Source: Mesodorylaimus sp. YZB2_4 (lineage: Eukaryota; Nematoda; Enoplea; Dorylaimida; Dorylaimidae). From it: a stretch of 64,000 nucleotides of DNA. How positions within the stretch are numbered: position 1 is the stretch's first letter; each line of letters starts with the position of its first letter. Where the stretch lies: assembly GCA_030248295.1 (NCBI GenBank), contig JASANH010000623.1:56872-120871 (forward strand), read 5' to 3'. The notes below the pieces were generated by a model. That model made no database searches. It saw only the letters and a list, made by a program, of their open reading frames with translations, and had not been told where the DNA came from. Made by a program: the position numbers and the translations under genes. Shown here in pieces: positions 21,112 through 32,378 of this stretch.

Positions 21112-22122
21112 CTCGCCTGGGAGCTGTGCATCGTAAGTACCTTGTACAAACTAGAAAGTGATTCCTTGAACTAAGTTATTTCTCGCAAATTTATTCGAAG
21201 AATCGTGAAAAATTGTGTTTGCGAGAAGCAAATTTTTACAAAATTTCGCCTCCGGCGGGGCGGGGACACATCCCTCGCCCCGCAGCTCACCCCCTCTCGG
21301 GCGATTCGCGCCCTCCGATCGGCGCTCATTTTGAAATACCAAACTGGACTTCATGTTCTATTTAGCCACATCCGTCTCCTGAACTTTGAGCGATCCACCA
21401 AATCAGCATATTCATGTAATTTTTTGTTGGCACCCGCGACCCCCAAATCCTGTGCATGCTCCTGAGTTAGACAACGCCAGACTTGTAAAAACTCATGGAA
21501 AAATTGGCGGTTCGATCATATTCCTTGGGCATGTGGCCATTTTCTCGTCAAGCAAAGGGACAATTATTTTAGCATCAAGGGTAACCCCAATGAGCCCAGC
21601 TAATAACGTGGCGCAATTAAATCACATTATTTGGCCGTTTAACGATATATTCTTTTCTTTTCACACGCTGATTCACACTCGAAGTCCATAGCTTCGAATC
21701 GATAACAGTACTGAACTTGAATAATTATTGATCAAGTTTCCAAATCGACACATTATGCCTATAAATGGAAAATGCACACATGTGAGCATGTGGAGACAGC
21801 TTAGTTCGAGCAGCAAACTTGTTAAAAAAGAAGCTTCTTTTTTCAGCGTTGGTAACTTATTTACACGTAGTTACAACTGTAAACTGTGCATAAGCTGCAG
21901 CAGTTTTCGTTACGAATGAAACGTCCTCATTTAGAAACCACTGGTCGAATCAACTGCTATGCCGTTGGCACGTCCCATTAAAAGTCAGCAAAGAAAATTC
22001 GAAAAAAAGGTGAGATGGGTTTTTTCCCAGTTTACCCGATCTTTTTCTGCAGCACAGTTATTTTTTAGGATCATCCCGGATTTACAAAAAACAATGAGAA
22101 GGAGGCGGCCCTTTGCTGTTAC
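21112..22122. other. No gene recognised
   Basis: Contains a GC-rich palindromic patch near 21245-21330 and otherwise unremarkable sequence. Confidence 0.35.
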
Positions 22123-22790
22123 ATGAATTCAAGCAAGATTTTAAATGTCCAATCCTCAATTCAAATAAGGACTGCAATCGTCCCTCCTTCTCCGCAAAAG
22201 GCGACTTCATCAAAAATCACAACCCAGGTTCCATCAATCGAATCACCGCCCCATGCTGCACCATTGGAATCATCGTCGTTCTGCGGAAATAATGCGTCCA
22301 AGGACGAATTCGTGAGAATCAAAACAATGGGAGCAGTAGAAATTTTCGCCAGAGCACAGATCAAGAGCAGCCATTGCAAGTGCTTCGACATTTGCATGGA
22401 ACAGCATCGAAGATTTCGAAAAAGATGACAGCACAAGAGGCGAATACAAGCAGGATTGCTGCAGCCCTCGAAACGATTGTTGGCCGAAACCAGGTTCTTC
22501 TCCAACAGAATAGCACCATCATCAAACTCCTCGAAATGCGCCTCATCGCCACATAAGCCAAGACGGACAACATCGAGCCCTTTTTGACCCCATTAAAAAC
22601 GATTCTGGAGGTGATAGATCGAATTGGATGGAGAAAGCCCCCATTGTCAACTCATCTCAAGCGCCGTATCAAAGCCTTAGCAACAGCTTTTGCGTCTGAA
22701 GTTTTCTTGGGGGCGATATTTTGGTCAAGTCAAATGTCTCCGGCAACCGCGATCATCGTCCCGTCTTCAACTCACGCAAACTTCTCGAAC
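22123..22790 (+). CDS. Hypothetical Ser/Pro-rich and coiled-coil ORFs
   Basis: One frame (22123-22428) is rich in Ser, Pro and Thr (PPSPQKATSSKITTQVPS). An overlapping frame (22374-22556) is helical with heptad-like Leu/Ile (AALETIVGRNQVLLQQNSTI), and a third (22584-22793) continues with a basic helix. The order, disordered then coiled coil, suggests one broken or spliced gene, perhaps a mobile-element ORF. No family recognised. Confidence 0.25.
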
Positions 22791-22793
22791 TAA

Positions 22794-23673
22794 AAAACGC
22801 TATCCGAGGGACACCAGAGTACAGAGTCATCAATCAGATTAGTTTAAAGAAATTATAAAGAGACGCTTTGACATCTATTCAAAACAAATGCAAAAATTTG
22901 CGAGAAAGAAAGGTCCGAATGTCGACTTCTTCTGAGCTCGCTTTATTGGCACAGTAATACGATGCATCTGGTACGAGTGTTTAGGATTGTTTTTTAGCAT
23001 TGTTCAGGAAATCATTGTTTGGATTTCGGACTGCTTTTTGTGGTAAAATTAGCACTGATATGGCTTGTCAATGCGCTTTGGTTTTGTGTCCATACGTTGT
23101 AATTAATTTTTTTAATACCCTCACTCAAAGCTCGAAAACTTCTCGTCAGCTGTAAATCTGAAAATTTAGTGATACTGGCACGTTGCATCATCTGAATGCT
23201 GAGAACAAGTTGCGAATCAATTTTAGCTTATTACCAGTATTTCCTGCTTTTCCTTCTCAATTATAACATCTCTGGGCTTGCGTGCTAAGCCATGTGTGCA
23301 CTACGCTTGATTCTGTATTATTTTTTAACTTCCCGCACCATAGGACTACCTGAGAAAGAAAACGTTTGAGAGGCAATCGCTACTCATCGCTAAGCTCCAC
23401 TTAGCCGCACCAACACCTGCGTAGCGTTGCATGTTTTTTGGGTTGTACTGTAGGCAGGCACGATTCATAATTCATTTAATTCATGTGCATGGCTGTCTTT
23501 CATGTGATGCAATTGAAAAACAAAAGAAATAATATCTTGAGTAACGGCGACTTATCAAAATTCCTTGGTGTGCACTGTGTTTTATCTCATGGGTCCACTT
23601 GCTAGCTGGTGTTTCTCCACCATGTACCGCATTACCCGATTATTCTTCGCAAGCAGGCATATCGCCGAGCGAC
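22794..23673. other. No gene recognised
   Basis: AT-rich with stops in all frames. No repeats noted. Confidence 0.4.
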
Positions 23674-23967
23674 TTAATTTAAATTTGTGTGCAGGCTTTT
23701 TAGTCCATGCTTCGAGATAAGACCAACTGTATTGAAGCGTCTTAGAAACTGTGGCACATGTTCGACGAGAATGTGCAGCTTCGGTGTAATTGTCGTATCA
23801 GGCGCTGCCAGCTTCAAAACTATAAATCGAGAGGCGACGTCTGAGCAGGCCTGAGTAAGATTGTTTATTTCTTCTTGACTGAGAAATCTGGCCTTGCCCA
23901 TCAGACTGATGACGCGGCCGATACTGGTCAATGAGTCTTTGAATAGCTGCTGCCGTTTTACCTCCAT
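23674..23967 (-). pseudogene. KDZ-like transposon-derived C-terminal fragment
   Basis: The last third reads TPKLHILVEHVPQFLRR followed by GLISKHGLKSLH, which follows the K.H.L..HVP.F.....G..SE.G.ESLH pattern of large eukaryotic DNA transposases such as Kyakuja-Dileera-Zisupton. The preceding residues form a helical region. Only about 95 residues remain. Family assignment rests on this one block. Confidence 0.4.
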
Positions 23968-23989
23968 CGGCTCTGTGCTGGCTCATCCT

Positions 23990-25070
23990 CAGCGGCTAGG
24001 CAACGGAAAAAAATGCCAGGAAATCAGACCAAAGAAATGTGTTGTGTATCGTTCCTCCAGTTGCAGCAGTGAGTCTTTCTCAAGCAGTGATAGTTTAGAG
24101 AGGGAAAGTAGCAGTCCAGAATCGTGGCGCTCGAGGGGTTCTGAAAGCGATGGCAGCAGCGAGGATAGCCGCTGGCGCAATCAAATGCACAAACATAAAC
24201 GTTGGGTTACAAGTATTTATGACGCAAATAAAGCTTGTACATACTGGGCGAAAGCAGAAAAGTCTTCACGCCACAAAACTGTGGTCAAAGATTTCAGTGT
24301 GGTATAGACTGTCACTCAAAACCTCATCCCATTTGATGCCGATACAACCCATGATTTTCGATCGTGGTTCAGTATATCTGAGCTGCAAACTAAGGCTAGA
24401 GGTAGTTTCCAAAATCGTAGAGGGAGTTTCCGTCCAGGTCAGAGAGAGGTTGGAGAGTCGCTACAGTAAAGGCAATGTTAGCGAGGAGAAGCTGGCGCTA
24501 GCGCGGGATATGCGGGACATGGCCATCAAGACGAGGGCACTAGCATAAAATGCAGCCGCTTCGAAATATCGGGAAAAAGTAGCCTGAGCTCTGGAACATG
24601 ACCACCAGTGCCTGGAGGCTGAATATGATTCACTATACGTAGAGTATGACCAAGCTTCGCCAATTGCGAACGCCGAGCGCGGTTTGATCAACGACAGCAA
24701 GAGGCTAAACGGCCATTCACGCAATGCGAGCAGCCAAAACAAAGACTGGCAACATCTCTGTCTCATGCACCACAGATGAATTTCGGATGGTTTTTTGCAT
24801 TGGGCAACACGGCATCAGAGATTGTCCAGAATGGCAAGCCCATAAAGAGTTGAGGCGTTTAGACCCTTCCTTTGCGGACTGGGTGTTTTTTAAGTCACAG
24901 GAGAGACGAGGGAAAAGTGATGAAAGAAGGGCGAGCTCCAAATCAAGCGGCCAGCAATAAGCTTGTGTTAGCCGGGCTTGAGGAACAAGTGACGCAGAGT
25001 GAGGGAAACCCTTCACACACCCTAGCAAGGCGACTGGTTGAAGGTGCCTAAAATCAAGAAATGTTCAACT
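23990..25070 (+). pseudogene. Gag-like Ser/Arg-rich and zinc-knuckle relic
   Basis: A Ser/Glu/Arg-rich tract (24045-24175, SSSCSSESFSSSDS...) is followed by helical charged segments (24400-24545, ERLESRYSKGNVSEEKLALA) and, near 24780-24830, a degraded zinc knuckle (FCIGQHGIRDCP, lacking the first Cys). The order resembles Gag of an LTR retroelement. Frames switch several times. No protease or polymerase follows. Confidence 0.3.
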
Positions 25071-26329
25071 TGCGTAAAATAGCTTTGCCGCGAGAAGTAC
25101 TTTATCCTCACTTCGGTACATTAAAAGAACGGATACAAGTGCCGGCAATCGTGAACAAAACAACAGGCGAAATCGAGGCGAAGGAGGCAGGCTTTAAAAA
25201 TTACGTGGCCTCGTCAGATCGCCTGCGCCAAGTGTAAGTGTGGGATGGCTTCTAACAAATACACATAACACAAACGTTTTCGAATTTATCAAATCCTCGG
25301 GAATTTGGCCTATTTGAGCTTGATAAGTCCGTCGTTAATCTTCAGGCGGCGCCTTGCCTGATCGACTGCTAGATGACTTAGATCCCCATAAACAATTACG
25401 ATCGCACGGTATTGGTGGCCGACCATCAAACAACTCTAATTAGACTGATCAAAAATTAAAACAGTCCTTTCTTTCCACCAAATCGTATTCTCTTTATCAA
25501 CATATTTGGTTTCTGACCCCTCGCACAGTGTGCTTCATTTTGTGCAGCAACTAACATATTACGATTTGATAATCTTGACGCCTCAATAAATCAATGTATT
25601 TGCATTCTAGACCCACCTGAATCTCACGTCATTTCAGTTCTAGCATCGGTCGATCCTTGTCAACTGAAATTACGAATTTTGAAAAATTTGGGTATTTTCT
25701 AGCAATAATGTCCAAATCGTATATTCCGCCAAGGCCCCTTGACCGCAAACGGCCTATTGTACGAGCCCGCGCCCTTGTTTAGCAAATACCTAATACAGCA
25801 AGCCTTGTTAGCACTCGTTCTCAAGAAGGGATATTGGGCAATAGAGCCGAGATTCCTTATGGCTCCTTTGCAACCCATGTACAGTACACTACGACAAACG
25901 GGCGAAGAAACCGACAGACTCACCGATAGGAAAACAATATTTCTTCAAAATTCATAACACATCAAGTCTCTTTGATTAGCCGCCATAACCGAATTTGCCG
26001 GCAAAACTGGTGACAAAGCCACAAGGGGGGATAACATACACGCAAACACACGTAATCCTATGTACGTACGCGCACAGCTAGTCACCTCGCACATATTTTT
26101 TAACGGAACTAGAACTCTTAAGTCAAAATAGTCACGAAATTGCAGAAGTTTGTAACCAAATGCCGCGTCAAATACTCGAGGAGGTCGACGCAAAATTTCA
26201 TTTAAAGGCGGCTGCACTAATTTTGCTGGAAACAACGATAGAGCCTTAATCAACTGAATTATCGGTAAAACTTTGTTTCTGGTGAGTTTGGGCCGATATC
26301 ATCTTTTCCGCCATCTGCATACGCCTGCT
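25071..26329. other. No gene recognised
   Basis: Short open frames only. A GTACGTACGC patch lies near 26060. Confidence 0.35.
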
Positions 26330-26728
26330 TCAATCCGATATTTGTAATGGCACGCATAAGATGCTGCCCAAAGTGAAATGTACATCCTTTAGTCTCCACG
26401 CGTTCTGAAATTTCAATTTGTTCTCACAGTACATTTGGCAGTACAGTGCCGATTTGGCATCAGGGCGAGTTATACAGCCAGTCCTATGATATGGAAATAG
26501 AATCACTAGGAAACAAGTATGCGGAAACCAAAAGGAAGTACCTTCTCCATTGATGAAACCGTGAATAGTGTGAAGCTGTGGAAAGGGCTTTGGGCACATC
26601 TCGAACGTTCCATCGCGAATCCAAATTTCAGAATGATGCAACACTCGAAGATTATTGGTCGATGCAAAAATAAGGAAGTTTTCCTTGCCAGCATGCAACA
26701 ACAGCTTGTCTTCACATAATATTGGCAT
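26330..26728 (-). pseudogene. MULE (Mutator-like) transposase fragment
   Basis: The minus-strand frame contains FASTNNLRVLHHSEIWIRDG then TFEMC..PFPQLHTIHGF. In MULE transposases the DGTF motif supplies the first catalytic Asp and is followed by a P..F.QL.TIH strand. The later catalytic residues are not recognisable and the frame degenerates after about 100 residues. Confidence 0.6.
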
Positions 26729-26729
26729 C

Positions 26730-27360
26730 TTCGGATCGGTTTCAAATCTATGCTATGTTAGCAACGTCACTTGATACTCCAATGGCACAGCATTCGATTT
26801 GCGAATCGGAATATACTGCTTTGCTGTGTGTCTGAAGATAATGTTCTAGATAAATATGTAGCCTGTAGAGTAAGCTTGTTGGCTTTACTTCTCACATACC
26901 ACAAGGGTGAAAGCGGGTCTATCGGGAACCAAGCGTGGCAGGCGTAGGAGAGAATGTGGTCAACCGACCAAAATCAGTGGGACAAAAACTCTGGCTGAAA
27001 CAAGCTAACTAATTACGAATAGGGTAGTCTGAGCTTAAGCAAGCATGCATGCGTGCGTGCGTGCGCGCGTTGCAAGGAGAAGAAGCTGAAGGTAAGCTAC
27101 AGCCTTCTGATTTCAAATGGGCAGATGATTTAAGTTTCCTAGTCCAGTATCGACCGATCCACTTACACAGCCGGGCAAACGTACTTACCCTCTAAGGGGC
27201 CATCCTAAGGGTCGACCTCAGCCTAGGAGAAGGGGTTAGGCAAAAAAAGGTCACATGCGGCCGGGGGAGGGAGACGGGTAAGCGGCCGATGGTCGACTGC
27301 TAAGAGTTTTTAAAATATTTAATACAAAAACAACTATTTATCTTCCCATCCGACAGGAAA
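26730..27360. other. No gene recognised; short GCAT/GCGT run
   Basis: Holds a GCATGCATGCGTGCGTGCGT microsatellite at about 27042-27070. No coding signal. Confidence 0.4.
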
Positions 27361-27366
27361 AAGTTT

Positions 27367-27460
27367 GATGCTGCGGTGGCTCAGTTGGTTATACCAGCAA
27401 CCCTGACAGGGAGGCCGCAGTTCTGTTTCTTGGGACGAACTGGGTTTTGAACGTCCAAGC
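27367..27460 (+). repeat. tRNA-like SINE head
   Basis: A-box-like GGTGGCTCAGTTGGTTA at 27374-27390 and a weak B-box-like GGGTTTTGAACGTCC at 27443-27457. Spacing is longer than in a tRNA, and the anticodon arm is imperfect, so a SINE or tRNA relic is the best reading. Confidence 0.35.
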
Positions 27461-28527
27461 TTCTTGTCGGAATTCCCTACAGTAGTTCTCCTAAGGGTAA
27501 TTTTTATTAGTTGAAGTATTACTTCGCAAAATCTACAATTCAATCAATAGATTCTGGGTCTGATCGTAAGATTTTTGAGTGAGCGGGATCAAACACATTG
27601 AAGATTTCCTTTGTTAAGAGCCGCGGCGGCTTCATCATATGGCAGTCTAGTAAGCCCGTTTTCATCGTCAGTGAGGGGGAAGCAGATCTTCGACAGCGAT
27701 TTAAGTTCCGTCGCTGGCCTTTCAAAGGGTTGACTCACCCAGCACTGTCAGGTGCAGACGCCGAAAGGCAAGAGATTGGCGAAACTGGTTCTCAAACACC
27801 AGTCGGGGAGAAACCCCAACCCTTTTCACCCAGTATGCCTAGGTGTGGAGGCGCTTCCAGTGGAGACAGACAGACAGACGCTGCCGTGAGAGCTAGTCAC
27901 CTCATAGCTTCGCTTACCTTATCATTTTTTAAGGGGGTTCGCGAGAAACGGTCGGCATGCGCTCAAGAGGAGTAAAAAATTCGAGTTTGTGCGGTCGGCC
28001 TTAATGGATGGCCCCTAACGAAGTTTATGTGCAGTAGTTAATGAAGAAGTCTACTTCCGTTTCAGACGCTGGAACGAAACGTGCTTATCATTCAAGAATC
28101 GAGGCCACTTTTGTCAACGGGAGCTCGAAGTTATGGTGAGGACCTAGGTGGTGCGACCACTGCTCATATATATTGCGTTTTTAAAAATTCGCCGCTTGGC
28201 TTGTGTTGCGATACGAGTGGTCACTGGTCGTGGTAGTGCGGACTGCGACACCAATCGACGAATTTTTATTTGTACAATCAAGAAATAGCTTGTAATTTCA
28301 CAATTCTTGTTTGTAGGATCTTTTTTGCTGTTCGCGTAATTTGAATGCACCTTTTACATGCTCAAAGTAGAGAGGATAAGAGAAGTGTATTCCGTTGACT
28401 AATTTGTTGAAACTTATGTGAAGTGTTTCCAATGACACGTATGTTCCTTATGTGCGGGATGCTAGGCCTTCTCAAAAGCATTCTAAGAAGATAAGAGTTT
28501 TTGTTTGAATGTGTCTACTGAAGTCTT
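27461..28527. other. No gene recognised
   Basis: An open frame at 27598-27975 has low-complexity polar composition and no recognisable domain. A short GACAGACAGACAG run lies near 27866. Confidence 0.35.
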
Positions 28528-29461
28528 TCAAGGCTCGTTTATACTGGCCACCATGTTCGTTGTGACTGCGCGCTCAGGAAAGAGTTCTCTGCCACTATGT
28601 CACCGAGAGGGCGTTTATACTGCCTCCAGAGTCCCTGATCCAGAGCGCCTTGTCCTGCGTTTTCAGAAACTAGGACTCTGTCCCTGCGTCAACATAGAGA
28701 GCCGCTGTCCCAGAGAGGCGCTAGAGAGAGAAAAAACATTTTCTGCTCTTTGCAAAAAGGAGGCGAGGCGCGGCGCAAACCAGTCGGAAACGGAAGCTTC
28801 ATGCTGGACAGAAATCCTATACGATTAGAATACAGGAAAGCAAAACATTGTTATAATTATACGCGCAATTGCTTTTCTGTAGTGCTTTTGATCGATAAGA
28901 GTGGGGCTATTTGAAAATATTGATCATTTCCAAAAAAGTCTGTTAGGACAGACTCAAAACTTTTTGACCAGCCAATGTAGAGTGAATAACCAGGGCTTAG
29001 GATGGCTGGTCTATTCGGCCACTGCAATTCGCAACAACGGCTGATAAGGAAACGTGCTAAAGCTACTTTTTCTGCTTAAATATAAGCACCACGACTAATC
29101 GTTAGGGTCATTGAGAGATCCACTTCGTGGTCTACATAGTGGGCTCGAAGTGTCTGCCTATCGGGTTGAATGCGCACTACTAGCGAGTCGGGGGTTGAAC
29201 GCTCGCTAGTAGTAGTCGCTAGTAGTAGTAGTGAATTATAAATTTTACTGCTGCAGCTCATGCGGAAGGTGACCAGGGTACGAACTTTTTTAACTCCCTC
29301 CGTGTATATAGACACCAAGAAAAAAACATTACTTCTTTCATGCGCCCATCATATCCGATAGCTTATCCCCTTCTTGAAAACACAATCCAAGATCACCCTC
29401 ATATTCTTTGTTCACAGTAAGGTGCCTCCGCCACGCGAAAAAAACGAAGCAAAAATCCAAT

Positions 29462-29548
29462 TAAATGATGGAGTCGAACCGCGTACCTCGTGGTTTCAAA
29501 ACAAACTGTCTACCAAACTTGATCGGGCGGTCGATATGATCAGCTGGT
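29462..29548 (-). repeat. tRNA-like sequence with strong B box
   Basis: On the minus strand, GATCAAGTTTGGTAGAC (A-box-like) is followed at tRNA spacing by GCGGTTCGACTCC, which matches the B-box consensus exactly. The arms pair only partly, so a SINE head or pseudo-tRNA is likelier than a working tRNA. Confidence 0.5.
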
Positions 29549-29700
29549 CTATATGATCGACTGATGGATCGATCGATCAATCAATCGATCACTCGATCAA
29601 TTAATCAATCGATTGATATAAATGATAAGATCGATCATATTGACTGATCAAGTGGTCTCAATGATCAATCGAATACTCGAATTCAACAACATGATCAATA
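29528..29700. repeat. GATC/CGATCAAT-rich simple repeat
   Basis: Degenerate run of GATCGATC, GATCAATC and ATATGATC units with many self-inverse segments, about 170 bp, inside the 28.5-30.15 kb element. Confidence 0.75.
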
Positions 29701-30452
29701 ACTCACACATAGCTAATGATGTGAGGAGCGTAGGGTGGCTCTTTGAAAGCGAAAAACTAGGCTCAGAAAATGAGGAAATACAGGTCCGAACTGCCCTCAA
29801 ATCGAGACTATGACCTCATTATCGGATTCAGCGATAAAAACTGCATTAGCTAACACTCTAAAAAGTTCAGAGACGATCGTCCATTTTTAGAATCGATAGA
29901 AATGGGCCTTTTTACAGTAACTTTGACTTTTTGTGCAAAAAAGCAGGGACAGTGATCGGGGACTCAGTACGGGCGCGTATCCTTTATACTTAATTTGCTT
30001 ATTTTGGTGCATTTACACTTGTCCCTTCCATTTCAGGGTCCAGTGAAGTCTGGGACTGAGTACAGTAATCCTGAAACATGAAAATCTGGGACCATTCTAA
30101 GCAGTTCGCCGCTCTGTCACAGAGAACTCGGTGGCCAGTATAAATGAGCCCTCACACTTTGACTTGTTTGTTCCTCACGCTGCAATTTATAAGTTTGAAA
30201 ACCTTTGCACGGAACAAACAAACGAAACAGACTTAAATAAAAAGCGAACGAGACACAGAATTAATTGCAGCGAAAATCACAAAACCACAGAACACCAAAA
30301 GCCTCGGGGACTTGACTAGTCTGGACAGAGTTAAAAAACCACCAATATCACATTCATCGAAAAACATATAAACCAAAAACCTCCAAACATCACAAACGAG
30401 AATTAATTCGCATTTACAGGTTTCTCAACGCTTCTGCGAACAAGCTCCTCGA

Positions 30453-31955
30453 TTAATCGCGTGACGGACACTGCCACGACCAGTGGCCACTTTTTTGCAA
30501 CAGAAGCAGCGCGGCGGACTCGCACACATCGCTCGACCGTGACCAAACTGAAGGCATCGGTCGCATCGAGGTCCGCACAACCAATTCGGGCAGGTTGAGA
30601 CAAAATCACCAATTTCCTTGCACGAGTAACACCTGGCGTTTAGACGGTTCAAGTGGAAATTTACTTCTCGGCTATGTATTCCTCGACTTTCCAACAATTT
30701 CTTCTGTTTCGTTTCTGCCGCAGCCAAATCTGAATCTTCTAATGCTAGTTTTTTCCCACCTCGGTTAATTGCGCTTGGCCTTTTTTGTCTCTGTCCGTCA
30801 GGTCGTCGATCGCTTGCTGGAGTCGATCAGTTTCCTGTTTTACCATTGCCATTTTAAGCAAATCTCCGTTCGTTTTCTGCGCCTTTTCCAGCTTCTCCCG
30901 CAATTCCTCGTGCCCGATGCTCGCTTTCTTACCGACGTTTGCATTATTCCGATGTTTGTTTTCTTTTGCAAGCTCGTTCTCCGAGGCTGCTCGTCAACTG
31001 TTTAGTTCTTCTCTCTGCTGCCAAAGTAAAATATCCTTTTCTTCGATCTGTTCTTTTAATTCTTGTTCCGCCTTGCGCGCGCGTGCCACCTCTCTCAATT
31101 CAGCGTCGAACACATCCTGTTTCGCTTCCAACGCCTTTGATTCCCGTTTTAGCTGTGCTTCTTGTTTGTCGTGTTCCAACTTCATGAGCCCGAATCTCTC
31201 GTCTTCGTTTCGCCGAACCCAAATATCCCGTGCCAATTTTTCTTGCTACAAAATGATACTTGTTATCCATGAATGAATTCGAAATAACAAACCTTTGCTG
31301 TTCTAGACCCCTGTTTTAGGCTCACTGCCAGTAGGGAGGATCTAAGCCGCTTTTATCACGTTTTTTTAATTCAAAGAGCCGTCAAAATTGTTCCCATGCT
31401 GGATTGAGGTAACGTTTCCAAAATATAACAGGACTGCTTCTTTTCTACTAGCAAAACTCTGTGCCCTTTGAAATGGCACTCGAATGGTTCTCTCACTGCG
31501 TGCTCACTGTTGCAAGGACTGTATTTATCAGTTATCTCTTCCCACTAAAATTCAAATTTCTCGCAAAAACCTACATTTTCCGCCAAAGTAGTGTTCGACT
31601 GGGGCCCCGACCCCCATGCCCTAAGGGTTCCCATGGACCTTCAAAAATTGAAAATCAGTGTTTTTGGGGGTTTTCAGGGCATTATGGATTCGTGAAAACC
31701 CTGTACCCGCGGACCTACTGTACCTCGGCTAGAAAATTTCTTTGAATCGGTCTTCCCACTGCGACCACCATGGCACATTTCGGGCAACGGCATTCGTCCA
31801 TTTCTTTCATCGGTCGTCGACAAACTGGACAAGGAGACTTGTCCACCTTGATCTTCTCGAAACATTCGGCGCAAAGCGAATGACCGCTGACCAACTGCTT
31901 TAATTTCGATTTTGAAACCTTGCACGCAATTTGGCACATGGACACTGCTTCCAAC
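30453..31955 (-). CDS. RING finger, coiled-coil and zinc-knuckle protein
   Basis: Exon A (about 31955-31724) encodes an atypical RING: MCQIAC, then SGHSLCAEC, then CPVCRRPM, followed by a CRCPKC pair. The first Cys pair is C-x3-C and the usual C-G-H Cys is Ser. A GTACAG donor and TTGTAG acceptor remove 31723-31246 in phase 0. Exon B is a long charged coiled coil (KRESKALEAKQDVFDAELRE and on) ending in zinc knuckles: CYSCKEIGDFVSTC (Asp for His), a canonical CDRCLQFGHGRAMC, and a third. Breaks: in-frame TGA at 30996-30994, and one-base frame changes at two T6 runs (30749-30754, 30491-30496), the second inside knuckle three. The RING suggests E3 ubiquitin ligase activity and the knuckles RNA or DNA binding. 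Start codon uncertain. Confidence 0.6.
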
Positions 31956-32262
31956 TTGTCGATTTCTCTTCCGGGAAGTAAAAATCGAACTCATGCATGA
32001 CGACATGCGCCACCTTTTTTTCAACATAACATAAATAGACAAGGGAAACTTACATCGAGAACATGATTGTCCCCTAACACTTGTGTGGTTAAATTGAAAA
32101 CTTAAGCTAGAAATGCGTGAGAAAACAGAAATACGATGCAAGAAAACGGAAAGCAAACGGAAGAAATGGAAATTTCTGGTGGGAAAACCTGAGAAAAGGG
32201 AAATAGGACACAAAAAATGGAAATAGAGTATCGTAAAAAGCAAGGGAGGCCGCGCATAAAAA

Positions 32263-32378
32263 CGCATTTATAGTCGACAAAATTTCTACTCCTACCCCTG
32301 GGGTAGGAGTAATGGCCCTATACTTAAGCGTACGCTATTTTGTCGAAAGGAGTAGAAACTTTGTCGACTATAAATGCG
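32263..32378. mobile_element. ~116-bp foldback MITE
   Basis: Near-perfect inverted ends of about 30 bp (CGCATTTATAGTCGACAAAA at the left and the inverse at the right, with TTTCTACTCC continuing) around an inner palindrome ACTCCTACCCCTGGGGTAGG. No target duplication I can define. Confidence 0.8.

Larger units (their letters stand above)
28531..30151. mobile_element. Non-autonomous TIR element, Harbinger-like
   Basis: Inverted ends: left AGGCTCGTTTATACTGGCCA (from 28531), right inverse GGGCTCATTTATACTGGCCA (to 30151), with similarity continuing about 40 bp. Identical TCA flanks at 28528-28530 and 30152-30154 give a 3-bp duplication. A subterminal echo (GGGCGTTTATACTGCCTCC) lies near 28609. Its interior holds tRNA-like and GATC-rich repeats but no transposase. 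Confidence 0.75.
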
